Source of the DNA: Streptomyces sp. NBC_00663
GTDB taxonomy: Bacteria; Actinomycetota; Actinomycetes; Streptomycetales; Streptomycetaceae
Assembly: GCF_036226885.1 (NCBI RefSeq)
Contig: NZ_CP109027.1
Span: forward strand, 9,672,001 to 9,736,000
Direction of reading: 5' to 3'
Length of the DNA stretch: 64,000 nt
Shown here: positions 17,668 through 26,226 of the stretch, piece by piece
Numbering within the stretch: the stretch's first letter is position 1
How the letters are laid out: each line of letters starts with the position of its first letter
The notes under the pieces: model-generated
Told to the model about the DNA's origin: nothing
The model's input: the letters and a program-made list of their open reading frames with translations, nothing else
The model's database searches: none
Made by a program: the position numbers and the translations under genes

Positions 17668-19107
17668 ATGTGGGACCCCAGCAACATGTTTCTCAACGGG
17701 CCGTACGCACCCTGGCGCGAGGAGGGCGAGGCCTTCGACCTGGAGATCGAGGGCCGACTCCCCGAAGGGCTGAGCGGTGCCCTGTTCCGGGTCGGCCCCA
17801 GCCCGCTGTACCGCCCGCAGAATCCGAGCAGGTACCACTGGTTCGACGGCGACGGCATGGTCCACGGCATCTTCCTGCGTGACGGCCGGGCGACCTACCG
17901 CAACCGCTACGTGCAGACCGCGGGCCTGAAGGAGGAGATGGAGCTGGGCCAGGCGATCTACGGCGGTTTCATGAACGGCAGGGACACCCCGCTGCCGCCC
18001 GGCAAGTTCCCGAACAACCCCGCCAACACGCACGTGCAGCTGTACGGCAGCCGTCTGCTGGCCTTCTGTGAGGGCTACCCTCCGCGCGAGCTGCGACCGG
18101 ACACCCTGGAGACGGTCAGCGAGCAGTACAACTTCCGGGGCGGACTCGTCGGTCCCCTGACCGCGCACCACAAGGTCGATCCGACGAACGGCGACTTCCT
18201 CACCTTCGGCAACATGGACGGCGCGGTCACGTGGTACCGAGCCGACCGCGACGGGAACATCCTCGACCGTCACTCGGTCGACCTGGGGTTCCCCGCCCTC
18301 ACTCATGACTACGCCGTCACCACCGATTACGCGATCTGGCTGGTCAGCCCGGCGACGGCACGCATCGAGCGCATCTTCAACGGTCAGCCTTCGACGGTCT
18401 GGGAGCCGGAGAAGCTGGAAACATGCCGCTGGGTCGTCCTGCATCGCAGGACAGGCGAGGTGACGTCGGTAGAAGCCTCCGACGCCTTCTCCACGTCACA
18501 CTTCCTCAACGCCTACCAGGACGGCACGAAGATCATCGTCGACGGGCACCGCGTCGGCCAGTTCGGCCCCACCCTGAAGGACCTGGAGTCACCGCCGCCG
18601 AACGGGGACTGGAACTGGTGGTTCAAGGAGATCATCACCACCCCCTGGCGCTGGGAACTCGACCTCGCCACGGGGAAGAGCAGGGACATCGAGGTCACCG
18701 ATATCCAGGGAGAGTTCCCCCGGATCAACGATCAGCGAACCGGGCTGTCCCACCAGTACGGCTACTACACGACGACACGCGGAGCCGGCGACTGGTTCAC
18801 CGACGGCCTGGCCAAGCACGACTACCGCACGGGCGAGACGTCGATCCAGGCGCTCGACGGTGTCCTGACCTCCCCGGGCGAGCCCGTCTTCGTGCCCCGC
18901 CCCGGCGCCCAGGCCGAGGACGACGGCTGGCTGCTGTCGGTCTGGTGGGACCCGACCACCGACCGCAGCGAGGTCATCGTCCAGGAAGCCCAGGACTTCA
19001 CCGGCACGCCCATCGCCCGGATCAAGCTCAACCACCGGGTCCCCCTGGGCTTCCACGGCAGCTGGTCCGACGCGGCCGAGCTCGACGCCGCGGTGCGCGG
19101 CACCTGA
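17668..19107 (+). CDS. carotenoid/lignostilbene-cleaving oxygenase (RPE65 family)
   Basis: 479 residues from the ATG at 17668 with GAAGGAGGAG ahead. Four iron-binding histidines of the seven-bladed propeller are visible: TAHHKVDP (H167 or H168), LTHDYAV (H213), STSHFLNAY (H278) and GFHGSW near the C terminus. Family members cleave conjugated double bonds with O2, giving two aldehydes; bacterial members act on carotenoids, lignostilbenes, resveratrol or isoeugenol. The neighbours are aromatic Rieske oxygenases and an aldehyde dehydrogenase rather than carotenoid genes, so a stilbene or phenylpropene substrate is more likely. It carries the same paired operator as the divergent operon. Confidence 0.9.
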   Translation: MWDPSNMFLNGPYAPWREEGEAFDLEIEGRLPEGLSGALFRVGPSPLYRPQNPSRYHWFDGDGMVHGIFLRDGRATYRNRYVQTAGLKEEMELGQAIYGGFMNGRDTPLPPGKFPNNPANTHVQLYGSRLLAFCEGYPPRELRPDTLETVSEQYNFRGGLVGPLTAHHKVDPTNGDFLTFGNMDGAVTWYRADRDGNILDRHSVDLGFPALTHDYAVTTDYAIWLVSPATARIERIFNGQPSTVWEPEKLETCRWVVLHRRTGEVTSVEASDAFSTSHFLNAYQDGTKIIVDGHRVGQFGPTLKDLESPPPNGDWNWWFKEIITTPWRWELDLATGKSRDIEVTDIQGEFPRINDQRTGLSHQYGYYTTTRGAGDWFTDGLAKHDYRTGETSIQALDGVLTSPGEPVFVPRPGAQAEDDGWLLSVWWDPTTDRSEVIVQEAQDFTGTPIARIKLNHRVPLGFHGSWSDAAELDAAVRGT

Positions 19108-19227
19108 GTCATCGCTGATCCCTGGTCGGCGGGGTGCCACGGCTCCCTGTCGGCCATCGCGTCCCGCACTCGGCCCAGCGACTCGCCCGCAGGACTGTCT
19201 GAAGGTTCGGCATGTCGTCCGGCACGG

Positions 19228-19341
19228 CTCGGTGTGCGGTGTGGAGCGCGGGATCCGGAACGGGCCGTGGCGCTCGCTGCCCGGCTGGAATGCGGTACAT
19301 CCTGGGCCAACGCCCACGCCGTGCCGACACCGGGCGCGGAA
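19228..19341 (+). pseudogene. C-terminal remnant of an aldehyde dehydrogenase
   Basis: With one extra base near 19250 compensated, the strand reads AVWSA then DPERAVALAARLECGTSW and ANAHAVPTPG. This closely parallels SVWSADPERAATVGARLECG and TSWVNTHGMPAPG in the intact enzyme at 11696. Nothing upstream encodes the rest. It is a leftover of a second ALDH that once followed the carotenoid oxygenase. Confidence 0.7.
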
Positions 19342-19471
19342 GGTCGCCGAAGGAAACCGCGCTTCGTCAGAGCCGAGTGCGCATGCCGACTGAACCAGGC
19401 GGCTCCGAACACCAGCCACCGCAAGCTGTGAATCTGAGTGCTCATATGCGAACCATCGTTCGCGCCATCCA

Positions 19472-19801
19472 GTGAAGATCGAGAAAGGTTCCCGGACATT
19501 GAGCGTCAACGGAAACTGGGACATAACCATGAAGACCCCGATGGGAACCCAGGTGCTGGAGCTGGAACTGCGGTCTGACGGTCAAACGTTGACCGGCACA
19601 CAGTCGTCCATGGGCGAGACCGCTGAGATCCAGGACGGCACTGTCAACGGCGACGTGGCGACGTGGAAGGTCGACGCGACCAAGCCGGTGGCCGTGAAAG
19701 TCACGTTCACCGCCAAGGTCGACGGAGACGAGATCTCCGGCCACGCCAAGGCCGGATTCTTTCCCAAAACGCCGTTCAGCGGTCGCCGGGCGGCCGCGTA
19801 G
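19472..19801 (+). CDS. small conserved beta-rich protein, function unknown
   Basis: 109 residues from GTG at 19472; a TTG at 19499 preceded by GAGAAAGG is an alternative start giving about 100 residues. The core alternates strands (NGNWDITMKTPMGTQVLELE, GQTLTGTQSS, GDVATWKVDATKPVAVKVTF, DGDEISGHAKAGFFPKTPFSG), the pattern of a widespread family of about 100-residue proteins found in actinobacteria and other phyla without known function. It contains no signal peptide. A hairpin follows 17 bp after the stop, so it is probably monocistronic. Confidence 0.75.
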   Translation: MKIEKGSRTLSVNGNWDITMKTPMGTQVLELELRSDGQTLTGTQSSMGETAEIQDGTVNGDVATWKVDATKPVAVKVTFTAKVDGDEISGHAKAGFFPKTPFSGRRAAA

Positions 19802-19817
19802 CGGCATGCAGCAGTCC

Positions 19818-19859
19818 GATTGACGGCCACCGCACGGCCCTTAGTGGTGGCCGTCAATC
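19818..19859 (+). terminator. hairpin terminator after the small conserved gene
   Basis: 13-bp perfect arms (19818-19830 and 19847-19859), extendable to about 16 bp with one G-U pair, and a 10-nt loop. Confidence 0.65.
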
Positions 19860-20278
19860 GATTCCACGCGCGAGCACTGAGATCCGTTGGAGTTGGCCGG
19901 GTGGCGGACGGCGGCAGTGTCGGATTCATGCCGAGACGAGGACTGGCGTGGTTCGGGGTCCGCTGCCGCCTCCAGTTGCCGCTCCGGCCTGGCGCGACAT
20001 CTCCAGACCGATGATCAGCAGAACAATTCAGCCACAGGCGGTCGGGCACCGTGCCGTGGGCCGCTGGGGATCCTGTGGGGCAGCAAGGGGGTAGAGGCAG
20101 CGTCGGCCGGAGCTGCGCATGCCTGCCGTAGCGCTGTGATTTGGCCACCGCTACCTGACTCTCTGTCAGTTCTCGCATTCCTCTCCCGGGTCTCCCAGTC
20201 GGGTGGGTGAGAGTCGGGCTCTGTTCCCGATCAGCCCCACGCAGCCGCCTCCGATGTCCCGTCTCGCCTGAGGAAGCC
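19860..20278. other. intergenic region, nothing recognised
   Basis: About 420 bp ahead of the glycosyltransferase gene, with no coding signal or clear operator. It presumably holds the promoter of the glycosyltransferase-two-component operon. Confidence 0.4.
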
Positions 20279-21562
20279 ATGTCACCCACCCCCCACAGCA
20301 CGGCTTTCACGCACAGCCCCGGCCGGACCGTCGCCTTCCAACCCCCTGGCGGGTCTGCCCACGCCGGCTCCGGGACGGCGAGCGTGGAGATCGTCGTGCC
20401 CGTCCACAACGAGGAACGCGCCCTGCCCGGCTGCCTGCGTACCCTGCACACACGGCTGACCGAGGGCTTTCCGTTCCCCTGGCGCATCACCGTCGCCGAC
20501 AACGCCAGCACGGACGGCACGCTCACCGTCGCCCGCCGCCTCGCGGAGGAACTGCCTGGCGTCGACGTCGTGCACCTGGAACGCAAGGGCCGGGGCCTTG
20601 CCCTGCGCACCGTGTGGGGATCCAGCGACGCGGACGTGGTGGCCTACATGGACGTGGACCTGTCCACCGGTCTCGACGGGCTGCTGCCGCTCGTCGCCCC
20701 GCTCGCCACCGGGCACTCCGACATCGCGATCGGCAGCCGGCTGGCGCCGGGGGCGCGCACCGTGCGCGGGCCGCGTCGCGAGTTCGTCTCCCGCTGCTAC
20801 AACGGGATCATCCGGCTCACCCACGGCGTCCGCTTCACCGACGCCCAGTGCGGATTCAAGGCCGCCCGTACGGAGGCGCTGGGCCCTCTGTTGAAGGTGA
20901 CCCGGGACGACGCCTGGTTCTTCGACACCGAACTGCTGCTGCTCGCCGAGCACAACGGGCTGCGCGTCCACGAGGTACCGGTCGACTGGGTGGAGGACGT
21001 CGACACCAGGGTCGACGTGGTGAGCACGGCCACCGATGACCTCAAAGGGCTGTGGCGGATGGCGCGGCTCAAGGCGTCCGGCGCCGCCCGTGTCGAACTG
21101 CCCCGCCGCCCCGCACCGGCCGCCGAGCATCCGGACGCCGTCCTCGCGCCGCCCACGGGGCGGGGCGTGCTGTCGTGGGAGATCGGCTGCTTCCTCGCGA
21201 TCGGCATCCTCTCCACCATCGGGCAGGCGCTGCTGTACTGGCTGCTGCGCGGCTGGTGGCAGCCCGCTGCCGCCAACCTGGTCTCGCTGCTGATCCTGAC
21301 GGTGCTGAACACCGAGGCGAACCGCCGTCTCACCTTCCGGCAGGCCGAAACCCGGCCCGCGCGGGCCCATCTGGGCGCGGGCGCCCTGTTCGTACTCGGC
21401 TACCTGGTCACCTCCGGAGCGGTGCTGTGGTTCAAGCACACCGATCCCGGGGCCTCGGCGGCCGCCGAGACCGTCGTCCTGGCCGCCGCGTCCGTCGCGG
21501 TCACCGCCGTCCGCTTCGCCGTGCTGCGGCTCGCTGTCTTCCGCCGCAATTCCACCGCCTGA
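20279..21562 (+). CDS. family 2 glycosyltransferase fused to a GtrA membrane domain
   Basis: 427 residues from the ATG at 20279 with GAGGAAG ahead. Residues about 36-270 form a GT2 fold (EIVVPVHNEERALPG, DNASTDGT, the DVD of YMDVDLSTGLDG). Residues about 298-425 hold four membrane helices of the GtrA/flippase type (WEIGCFLAIGILSTIGQALLY onward). It resembles polyprenyl-phosphate sugar synthases (DPM1-like) that load a lipid carrier and help it cross the membrane. The next gene, a GT39-like enzyme, would use that lipid-linked sugar. Only 45 bp separates them. Confidence 0.9.
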   Translation: MSPTPHSTAFTHSPGRTVAFQPPGGSAHAGSGTASVEIVVPVHNEERALPGCLRTLHTRLTEGFPFPWRITVADNASTDGTLTVARRLAEELPGVDVVHLERKGRGLALRTVWGSSDADVVAYMDVDLSTGLDGLLPLVAPLATGHSDIAIGSRLAPGARTVRGPRREFVSRCYNGIIRLTHGVRFTDAQCGFKAARTEALGPLLKVTRDDAWFFDTELLLLAEHNGLRVHEVPVDWVEDVDTRVDVVSTATDDLKGLWRMARLKASGAARVELPRRPAPAAEHPDAVLAPPTGRGVLSWEIGCFLAIGILSTIGQALLYWLLRGWWQPAAANLVSLLILTVLNTEANRRLTFRQAETRPARAHLGAGALFVLGYLVTSGAVLWFKHTDPGASAAAETVVLAAASVAVTAVRFAVLRLAVFRRNSTA

Positions 21563-21607
21563 CCCAGGCCCGCTGCCGAGACTTCTGACGAGAGCTGATT
21601 CCCCTCC

Positions 21608-23842
21608 ATGAACGAGTCCCACCGGACCCTGTCCGTCACCCCGGTGTCCGACATTCCCTCGGAAACTTCTCCTCGCTCCCTGCCCGCCTGGGCCGCGCCG
21701 GCCGCTCTCGGCGCGATCCTGCTCGTCGCAGCCGTGCTGTACGGCTGGGCGCTCGGCTCGTTGGGCTGGGGCAACAGCTACTACTCCGCGGCCGTGAAGT
21801 CGATGGGGAAGAGCTGGACCTACTTCCTCTTCGGCTCCTACGACCCGGCCGGGGTCGTCACCATCGACAAGCCGCCCGCCGCCCTGTGGCCCCAGGTCAT
21901 CAGCAGCGAGATCTTCGGGCTGCACGGATGGGCGCTGATCCTTCCGCAGGTGATCGAGGGCGTGGCCGCGGTGTTCGTGCTGCATCGCACCGTGCGCCGC
22001 TGGGCGGGGGAGCAGGCCGCACTGCTGGCCGCCCTGGTGCTCACCCTCACTCCCATCACCGTGGCCATCAACCGGGACAACAATCCCGACACCCTGCTCG
22101 TCCTGCTGCTGGTGTCGGCGGCGTACGCGCTCACCCGTGCCCTGCAGACAGAGGGCCCGGCGGCGACCTGGTGGCTGTGCGCGAGCGGGTTCCTGATCGG
22201 GTGCGGGTTCCTCACCAAGATGCTCGCGGCCTGGATGGTCGTCCCCGCGTTCGCCCTCGCCTGGCTCGTGGGCGGAGGCGGAGCATGGGCCGCACGGGTG
22301 TGGAGGTTGCTGACCGCGGGTGCCGTGCTGGCGGTGTCCTCACTGTGGTGGGTCGCGATGGTGGCGCTCTGGCCGGGGGACCGGCCCTACATCGGCGGCA
22401 GCACGGACGGCTCGGCCTGGGATCTGGTGGTCGGCTACAACGGGCTCGGCCGGGTCTTCGGCTCCAGCGACGGCTCGTCGCAGTCCATGGCCGGCATGGG
22501 TGGGGGATTCGGCGGCGAATCGGGTCTCGGCCGCATGTTCAACACCCAGGTCGGCGGACAGATCAGCTGGCTGCTGCCGGCCTGTGCCGTAGCCCTGGCG
22601 CTCGCGGTGGTGTGCACGGTGCTGTACCGACGCGGGCGACTGGACCGGTCCGGCCTGCTGCCCGCCTCGGGTTGGCTGCTGTGGGGGAGCTGGCTGCTCG
22701 TCTGCGTGGCCGTGTTCTCCACGCAGAAGGGCATCTTCCACCCGTACTACACCACCCAGTTGGCCCCGGCGATCGCCGCCCTGTGCGGTGGGATGCTGGC
22801 CACTCTGATCCGTGTGCACCGAGCCGGCGTGAGGTGGACTCCCTGGGTCGGCTCGGTGGCGGCGGCGGTGACGGCCGGCTGGGCGATGGTTCTCGTCCGC
22901 CGTACGCCGGACTGGAACGGGTGGCTGATCTGGCCCGTGCTGCTGATCGGCTGCACGGCGATCGCGCTCCTTCTGTCCCGGCGCGGTGGGAACCTGCTCC
23001 TGGCCGGGGCGGCTGCCGCGGTGGTGTCCATGCTCCTGGCACCGGGGGCGTGGGCGGCGAACGTGTCGGCTTCGTCGGGCTCGTCGAATCTCATGGGCGG
23101 CGCCAACCCGACAGCGGGTCCGGGGGGTTCGGCCTTCGGAATGTCCGGCATACCCGGGCAGGGCTCGTCCGGGGATCAAGGGGCGTCGGGATTCCCGTCA
23201 GGGATGCCGTCAGGGATGCCATCAGGGATGGCGTCCGGGATGCCCGGTGGTGACCAGGGCGGCCTGCCGAGTGGTGGCCAGGGCGGTCTGCCGAGTGGCC
23301 TCCCCAGCGGCATGCCCGGTGCGTCCGGTGGCTCAGGCTCGGCCTCCGGCGGTCTTCCCGCCTTCCCCGGTGGAGCCGGCGCTATGTCCGGCGGATTCGG
23401 CGGTGCCAGCGGCTCAGCACTCACCTCCGACCAGCGCAAGATGCTCGACTACGCCGCGAAGCACTCACCGAAGGCCCGGATCAAGCTCGCTGTGTCAGGC
23501 GGAGCCAACGCCACCAGCGCCTTCATCCTGAACAGCGACGAGACGGTGATCGGCATGGGCGGCTTCATGGGCTCCGACGACGCGCCCTCGGTCGACCAGC
23601 TGAAGAAATGGACCGGGAACGGTGAGCTGCGCTACGTCGTTGGATCGGACAACGCCGGCGGTGGAGCGATGATGAGGCCCGGCATGTCGCAGGAGAACGC
23701 GACTGACCGCTCGGAGTGGATCTCCAAGAACTGCACCAAGGTCTCGGCGTCGGCGTACGGGGGCAGCAAGACGTCTGAGCAGAAGACGGGCAGTGCGGCG
23801 CTCTTCGGCGCCTCGGTGCTCTACGACTGCGCCGCTAGGTGA
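21608..23842 (+). CDS. GT39/ArnT-like membrane glycosyltransferase with low-complexity tail
   Basis: 744 residues, about 11 membrane helices in the first 480. The PMT-type signature DKPPAALWPQV follows the first helices at about residue 86. Such enzymes transfer a sugar from polyprenyl phosphate to protein or polymer outside the cell. Residues about 510-605 are a Gly/Ser/Met/Pro-rich stretch with repeats of the kind SGMPSGMP and GGLPSG, followed by a globular extracytoplasmic domain (about 610-744) with SGGANATSAFILNSD and two cysteines. The gene forms an operon with the preceding GT2-GtrA gene and the two-component genes after it. Confidence 0.88.
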   Translation: MNESHRTLSVTPVSDIPSETSPRSLPAWAAPAALGAILLVAAVLYGWALGSLGWGNSYYSAAVKSMGKSWTYFLFGSYDPAGVVTIDKPPAALWPQVISSEIFGLHGWALILPQVIEGVAAVFVLHRTVRRWAGEQAALLAALVLTLTPITVAINRDNNPDTLLVLLLVSAAYALTRALQTEGPAATWWLCASGFLIGCGFLTKMLAAWMVVPAFALAWLVGGGGAWAARVWRLLTAGAVLAVSSLWWVAMVALWPGDRPYIGGSTDGSAWDLVVGYNGLGRVFGSSDGSSQSMAGMGGGFGGESGLGRMFNTQVGGQISWLLPACAVALALAVVCTVLYRRGRLDRSGLLPASGWLLWGSWLLVCVAVFSTQKGIFHPYYTTQLAPAIAALCGGMLATLIRVHRAGVRWTPWVGSVAAAVTAGWAMVLVRRTPDWNGWLIWPVLLIGCTAIALLLSRRGGNLLLAGAAAAVVSMLLAPGAWAANVSASSGSSNLMGGANPTAGPGGSAFGMSGIPGQGSSGDQGASGFPSGMPSGMPSGMASGMPGGDQGGLPSGGQGGLPSGLPSGMPGASGGSGSASGGLPAFPGGAGAMSGGFGGASGSALTSDQRKMLDYAAKHSPKARIKLAVSGGANATSAFILNSDETVIGMGGFMGSDDAPSVDQLKKWTGNGELRYVVGSDNAGGGAMMRPGMSQENATDRSEWISKNCTKVSASAYGGSKTSEQKTGSAALFGASVLYDCAAR

Positions 23843-23870
23843 ACGGCAACAGAACGGACCGCACAGCACG

Positions 23871-24614
23871 ATGACAGAGCAGCCCGCGGACAGGGCGCGG
23901 TACAGGCTCCTCGTGGTCGAGGACGAACCCAGCATCCGCACCCTGTTGGAGTCCACGCTCCGGCTCACCGGATACGAGGTGAGCGCCGCGGAGAACGGCC
24001 AGTCCGCCCTCGTCGAGATCGAACGGCGGGAACCGCACCTGGTGCTGCTCGACGTGATGCTCCCCGACCTGGACGGCTTCGAGGTCACGCAGCGCCTGCG
24101 GGCGGCCGGGAACGACGTACCCGTGCTGTTCCTGACCGCCCGCATCGACGTCGACGACCGGATCAAGGGCCTGAGCTCAGGCGGGGACGACTACGTGACG
24201 AAGCCGTTCCACATCGAGGAGGTGCTGCTGCGTATCGACGCCATCCTGCGCCGCACGGCCACCCACGGAACGGAACCGCTCCCTCCGGAGACCGTGCTGC
24301 GCTACGCCGATCTCGAGCTCGACGAGGGGGCGCACGAGGTGCACCGCGCCGGGCACTACGTTCCGCTGTCGCCGACCGAGTTCAAGCTGCTGGCCTATCT
24401 GATGGCCAATCCGGGCCGGGTGTTGAGTAAGGCCCAGATCCTCGATCACGTCTGGAGTTACGACTTCTCCGGGGACGCCCGCATCGTCGAGACGTACGTC
24501 AGATACCTGCGCAAGAAGATCGACTGCTTCGAACCGCCGCTCATCCATACCGTGCGCGGCGTCGGCTACTGCCTGCGGCTGCCGCGCGGCGCGGGCGGGG
24601 CGGCGGACCAGTGA
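23871..24614 (+). CDS. OmpR-family response regulator
   Basis: 247 residues from the ATG at 23871. The receiver domain has the acidic pair ED (18-19), phospho-acceptor D61 (LLDVMLPDLDG), T89 and K111; the C-terminal winged-helix domain (about 150-240) contains LSPTEFKLLAYLMANPGRVL and ARIVETYVRYLRKK. It overlaps its histidine kinase gene by 4 nt. It probably controls the glycosyltransferase operon it belongs to. Confidence 0.95.
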   Translation: MTEQPADRARYRLLVVEDEPSIRTLLESTLRLTGYEVSAAENGQSALVEIERREPHLVLLDVMLPDLDGFEVTQRLRAAGNDVPVLFLTARIDVDDRIKGLSSGGDDYVTKPFHIEEVLLRIDAILRRTATHGTEPLPPETVLRYADLELDEGAHEVHRAGHYVPLSPTEFKLLAYLMANPGRVLSKAQILDHVWSYDFSGDARIVETYVRYLRKKIDCFEPPLIHTVRGVGYCLRLPRGAGGAADQ

Positions 24615-26146
24615 AACGGCTGCTTCCCCATCCGCCCGGCTCGTTGCGTCGACGACTGATCCTGGGCGTCACCGCGCTGGCGATGGTAGCCGTCGCCGTC
24701 TCCCAGCTCATCGGGTTCGTGGTGCTGCGCTCATGGCTGTTGGACCGGGTCGACCAGCAACTGGCGGACTTCCACCCACCAGGACCGGCCTACTCCGAGG
24801 CTCTCAAGGAGAACAACCCCGTGGACCGGCCTGGCGTCCTGCCCTCGGACTTCCGTGTCTACTTCTACGACGTCTCCGGTCGGCGGATGGCCATGTCGCT
24901 CGGTGCCGACGGCAAGCCAGGTCCGCGGATCGCGGATTCGGTGGTGCGGCTCGGTCTGCACGTCGGCCGTCCAGAAACGGTGGCATCCGTCAGCGGCGAC
25001 AGCCGGTGGAGGGTTCTGCTGAGTTCCGGTCCACAGGACATGCACGCCGTCGTGGCTCTGCCGCTGGACACCGTCGACGCCACCACGTCCAAGATTCTCT
25101 GGCTGAACGCGGTGTTGCTGGCCGTCACCGTCGCCGCCCTGCTCGCGCTGGGCCGCTGGGTGGTACGACTGGGCCTGCTCCCGCTGACTCGTATGGAGCA
25201 CACCGCCGAACGCATCGGAGCGGGGCGACTGGATCTGCGACTCCCCGACATCGATGCGCGCACCGAGATCGGCCGGCTCGGCCGGGTGCTGAACTCCATG
25301 CTGGAGAGGCTGCAGTTGGCGCTCCGTGAACGGGAGGCATCGGAGGCGCGCATGCGGCGCTTCGTCGCCGACGCCGGCCACGAACTGCGTACTCCGCTCA
25401 CCGCCATCCAGGGCTACGCACAGCTCGCACTGCGCGGGGAGCGTATGTCGGCAGATGAGCAGAACGAGGCCCACCAGCTGATCGCCCAGAACGCGGAGCG
25501 GATGGGCCTCCTCGTCGACGACCTCCAACTTCTCGCCCAGTTGGACCGGGAACCGTCGTACGACAGAAACCCGGTGGACCTGCTGTCCCTGGCGGCGGAC
25601 GCCGTGCGGACCGCCGCCCTGCACGGGGCGAGCCATCCGGTCGATCTGGGCCCCCTGCCGGACCCGGCGGGCAACGGCGAACTGGATGTGGTCGAGGCCG
25701 TCGGCGACCCCCATCGGCTGAGACAGATCGTCGACAATCTCCTGTCCAACGCCCGTGTGCACACCCCGGCCGGCACTGCGGTGCACGTCAGGGTGGGCGA
25801 GACCCGGGTGGGCGTGGACACCTGCGGATCCGACCGCCCGGGGGTCATCGGCGCGTCACCGCCCTTGCCGGACGGTACGCCCGTCAGCGTGGTGGAAGTG
25901 GCGGACGAAGGGCCCGGGCTCACGGCGCAGTGCGCCAAGCATGTCTTCGAGCGCTTCTATCGTGCTGACCCTTCTCGCTCTCGCACCCACGGTGGTAGTG
26001 GCCTGGGCCTCTCCATTGCCGCCGCGGTCGCGGAAGGCCACGGTGGCCGCCTCGAACTCGACACCGCGCCGGGCAAGGGATGTACCTTCCGCCTTGTGCT
26101 CCCCGCGCGGCGTTCGGATGGGCGAGCCGGCGACGTCTCCGGCTGA
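24611..26146 (+). CDS. sensor histidine kinase
   Basis: 511 residues. Two membrane segments (about 16-38 and 160-182) frame an extracytoplasmic sensor of about 120 residues. A HAMP linker (about 185-240) leads to the H-box AGHELRTPLTAIQGY with H257, the N-box QIVDNLLSNARVHTP, G1 VADEGPGL and G2 GGSGLGLS. It would phosphorylate the response regulator translated just before it. Confidence 0.95.
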   Translation: MKRLLPHPPGSLRRRLILGVTALAMVAVAVSQLIGFVVLRSWLLDRVDQQLADFHPPGPAYSEALKENNPVDRPGVLPSDFRVYFYDVSGRRMAMSLGADGKPGPRIADSVVRLGLHVGRPETVASVSGDSRWRVLLSSGPQDMHAVVALPLDTVDATTSKILWLNAVLLAVTVAALLALGRWVVRLGLLPLTRMEHTAERIGAGRLDLRLPDIDARTEIGRLGRVLNSMLERLQLALREREASEARMRRFVADAGHELRTPLTAIQGYAQLALRGERMSADEQNEAHQLIAQNAERMGLLVDDLQLLAQLDREPSYDRNPVDLLSLAADAVRTAALHGASHPVDLGPLPDPAGNGELDVVEAVGDPHRLRQIVDNLLSNARVHTPAGTAVHVRVGETRVGVDTCGSDRPGVIGASPPLPDGTPVSVVEVADEGPGLTAQCAKHVFERFYRADPSRSRTHGGSGLGLSIAAAVAEGHGGRLELDTAPGKGCTFRLVLPARRSDGRAGDVSG

Positions 26147-26226
26147 TCACCGCCGGTCCTGCCATGGGTGCGCCGGCCCGCAGATGTGTGACGAAGAGGG
26201 GAACGCTGATGTGCCCTGGCCCCTGC

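Noticed and set aside
23160..23420. Tandem DNA repeats near the GT39 3' end
   Set aside because: They encode the low-complexity part of an intact protein and are not a separate element.
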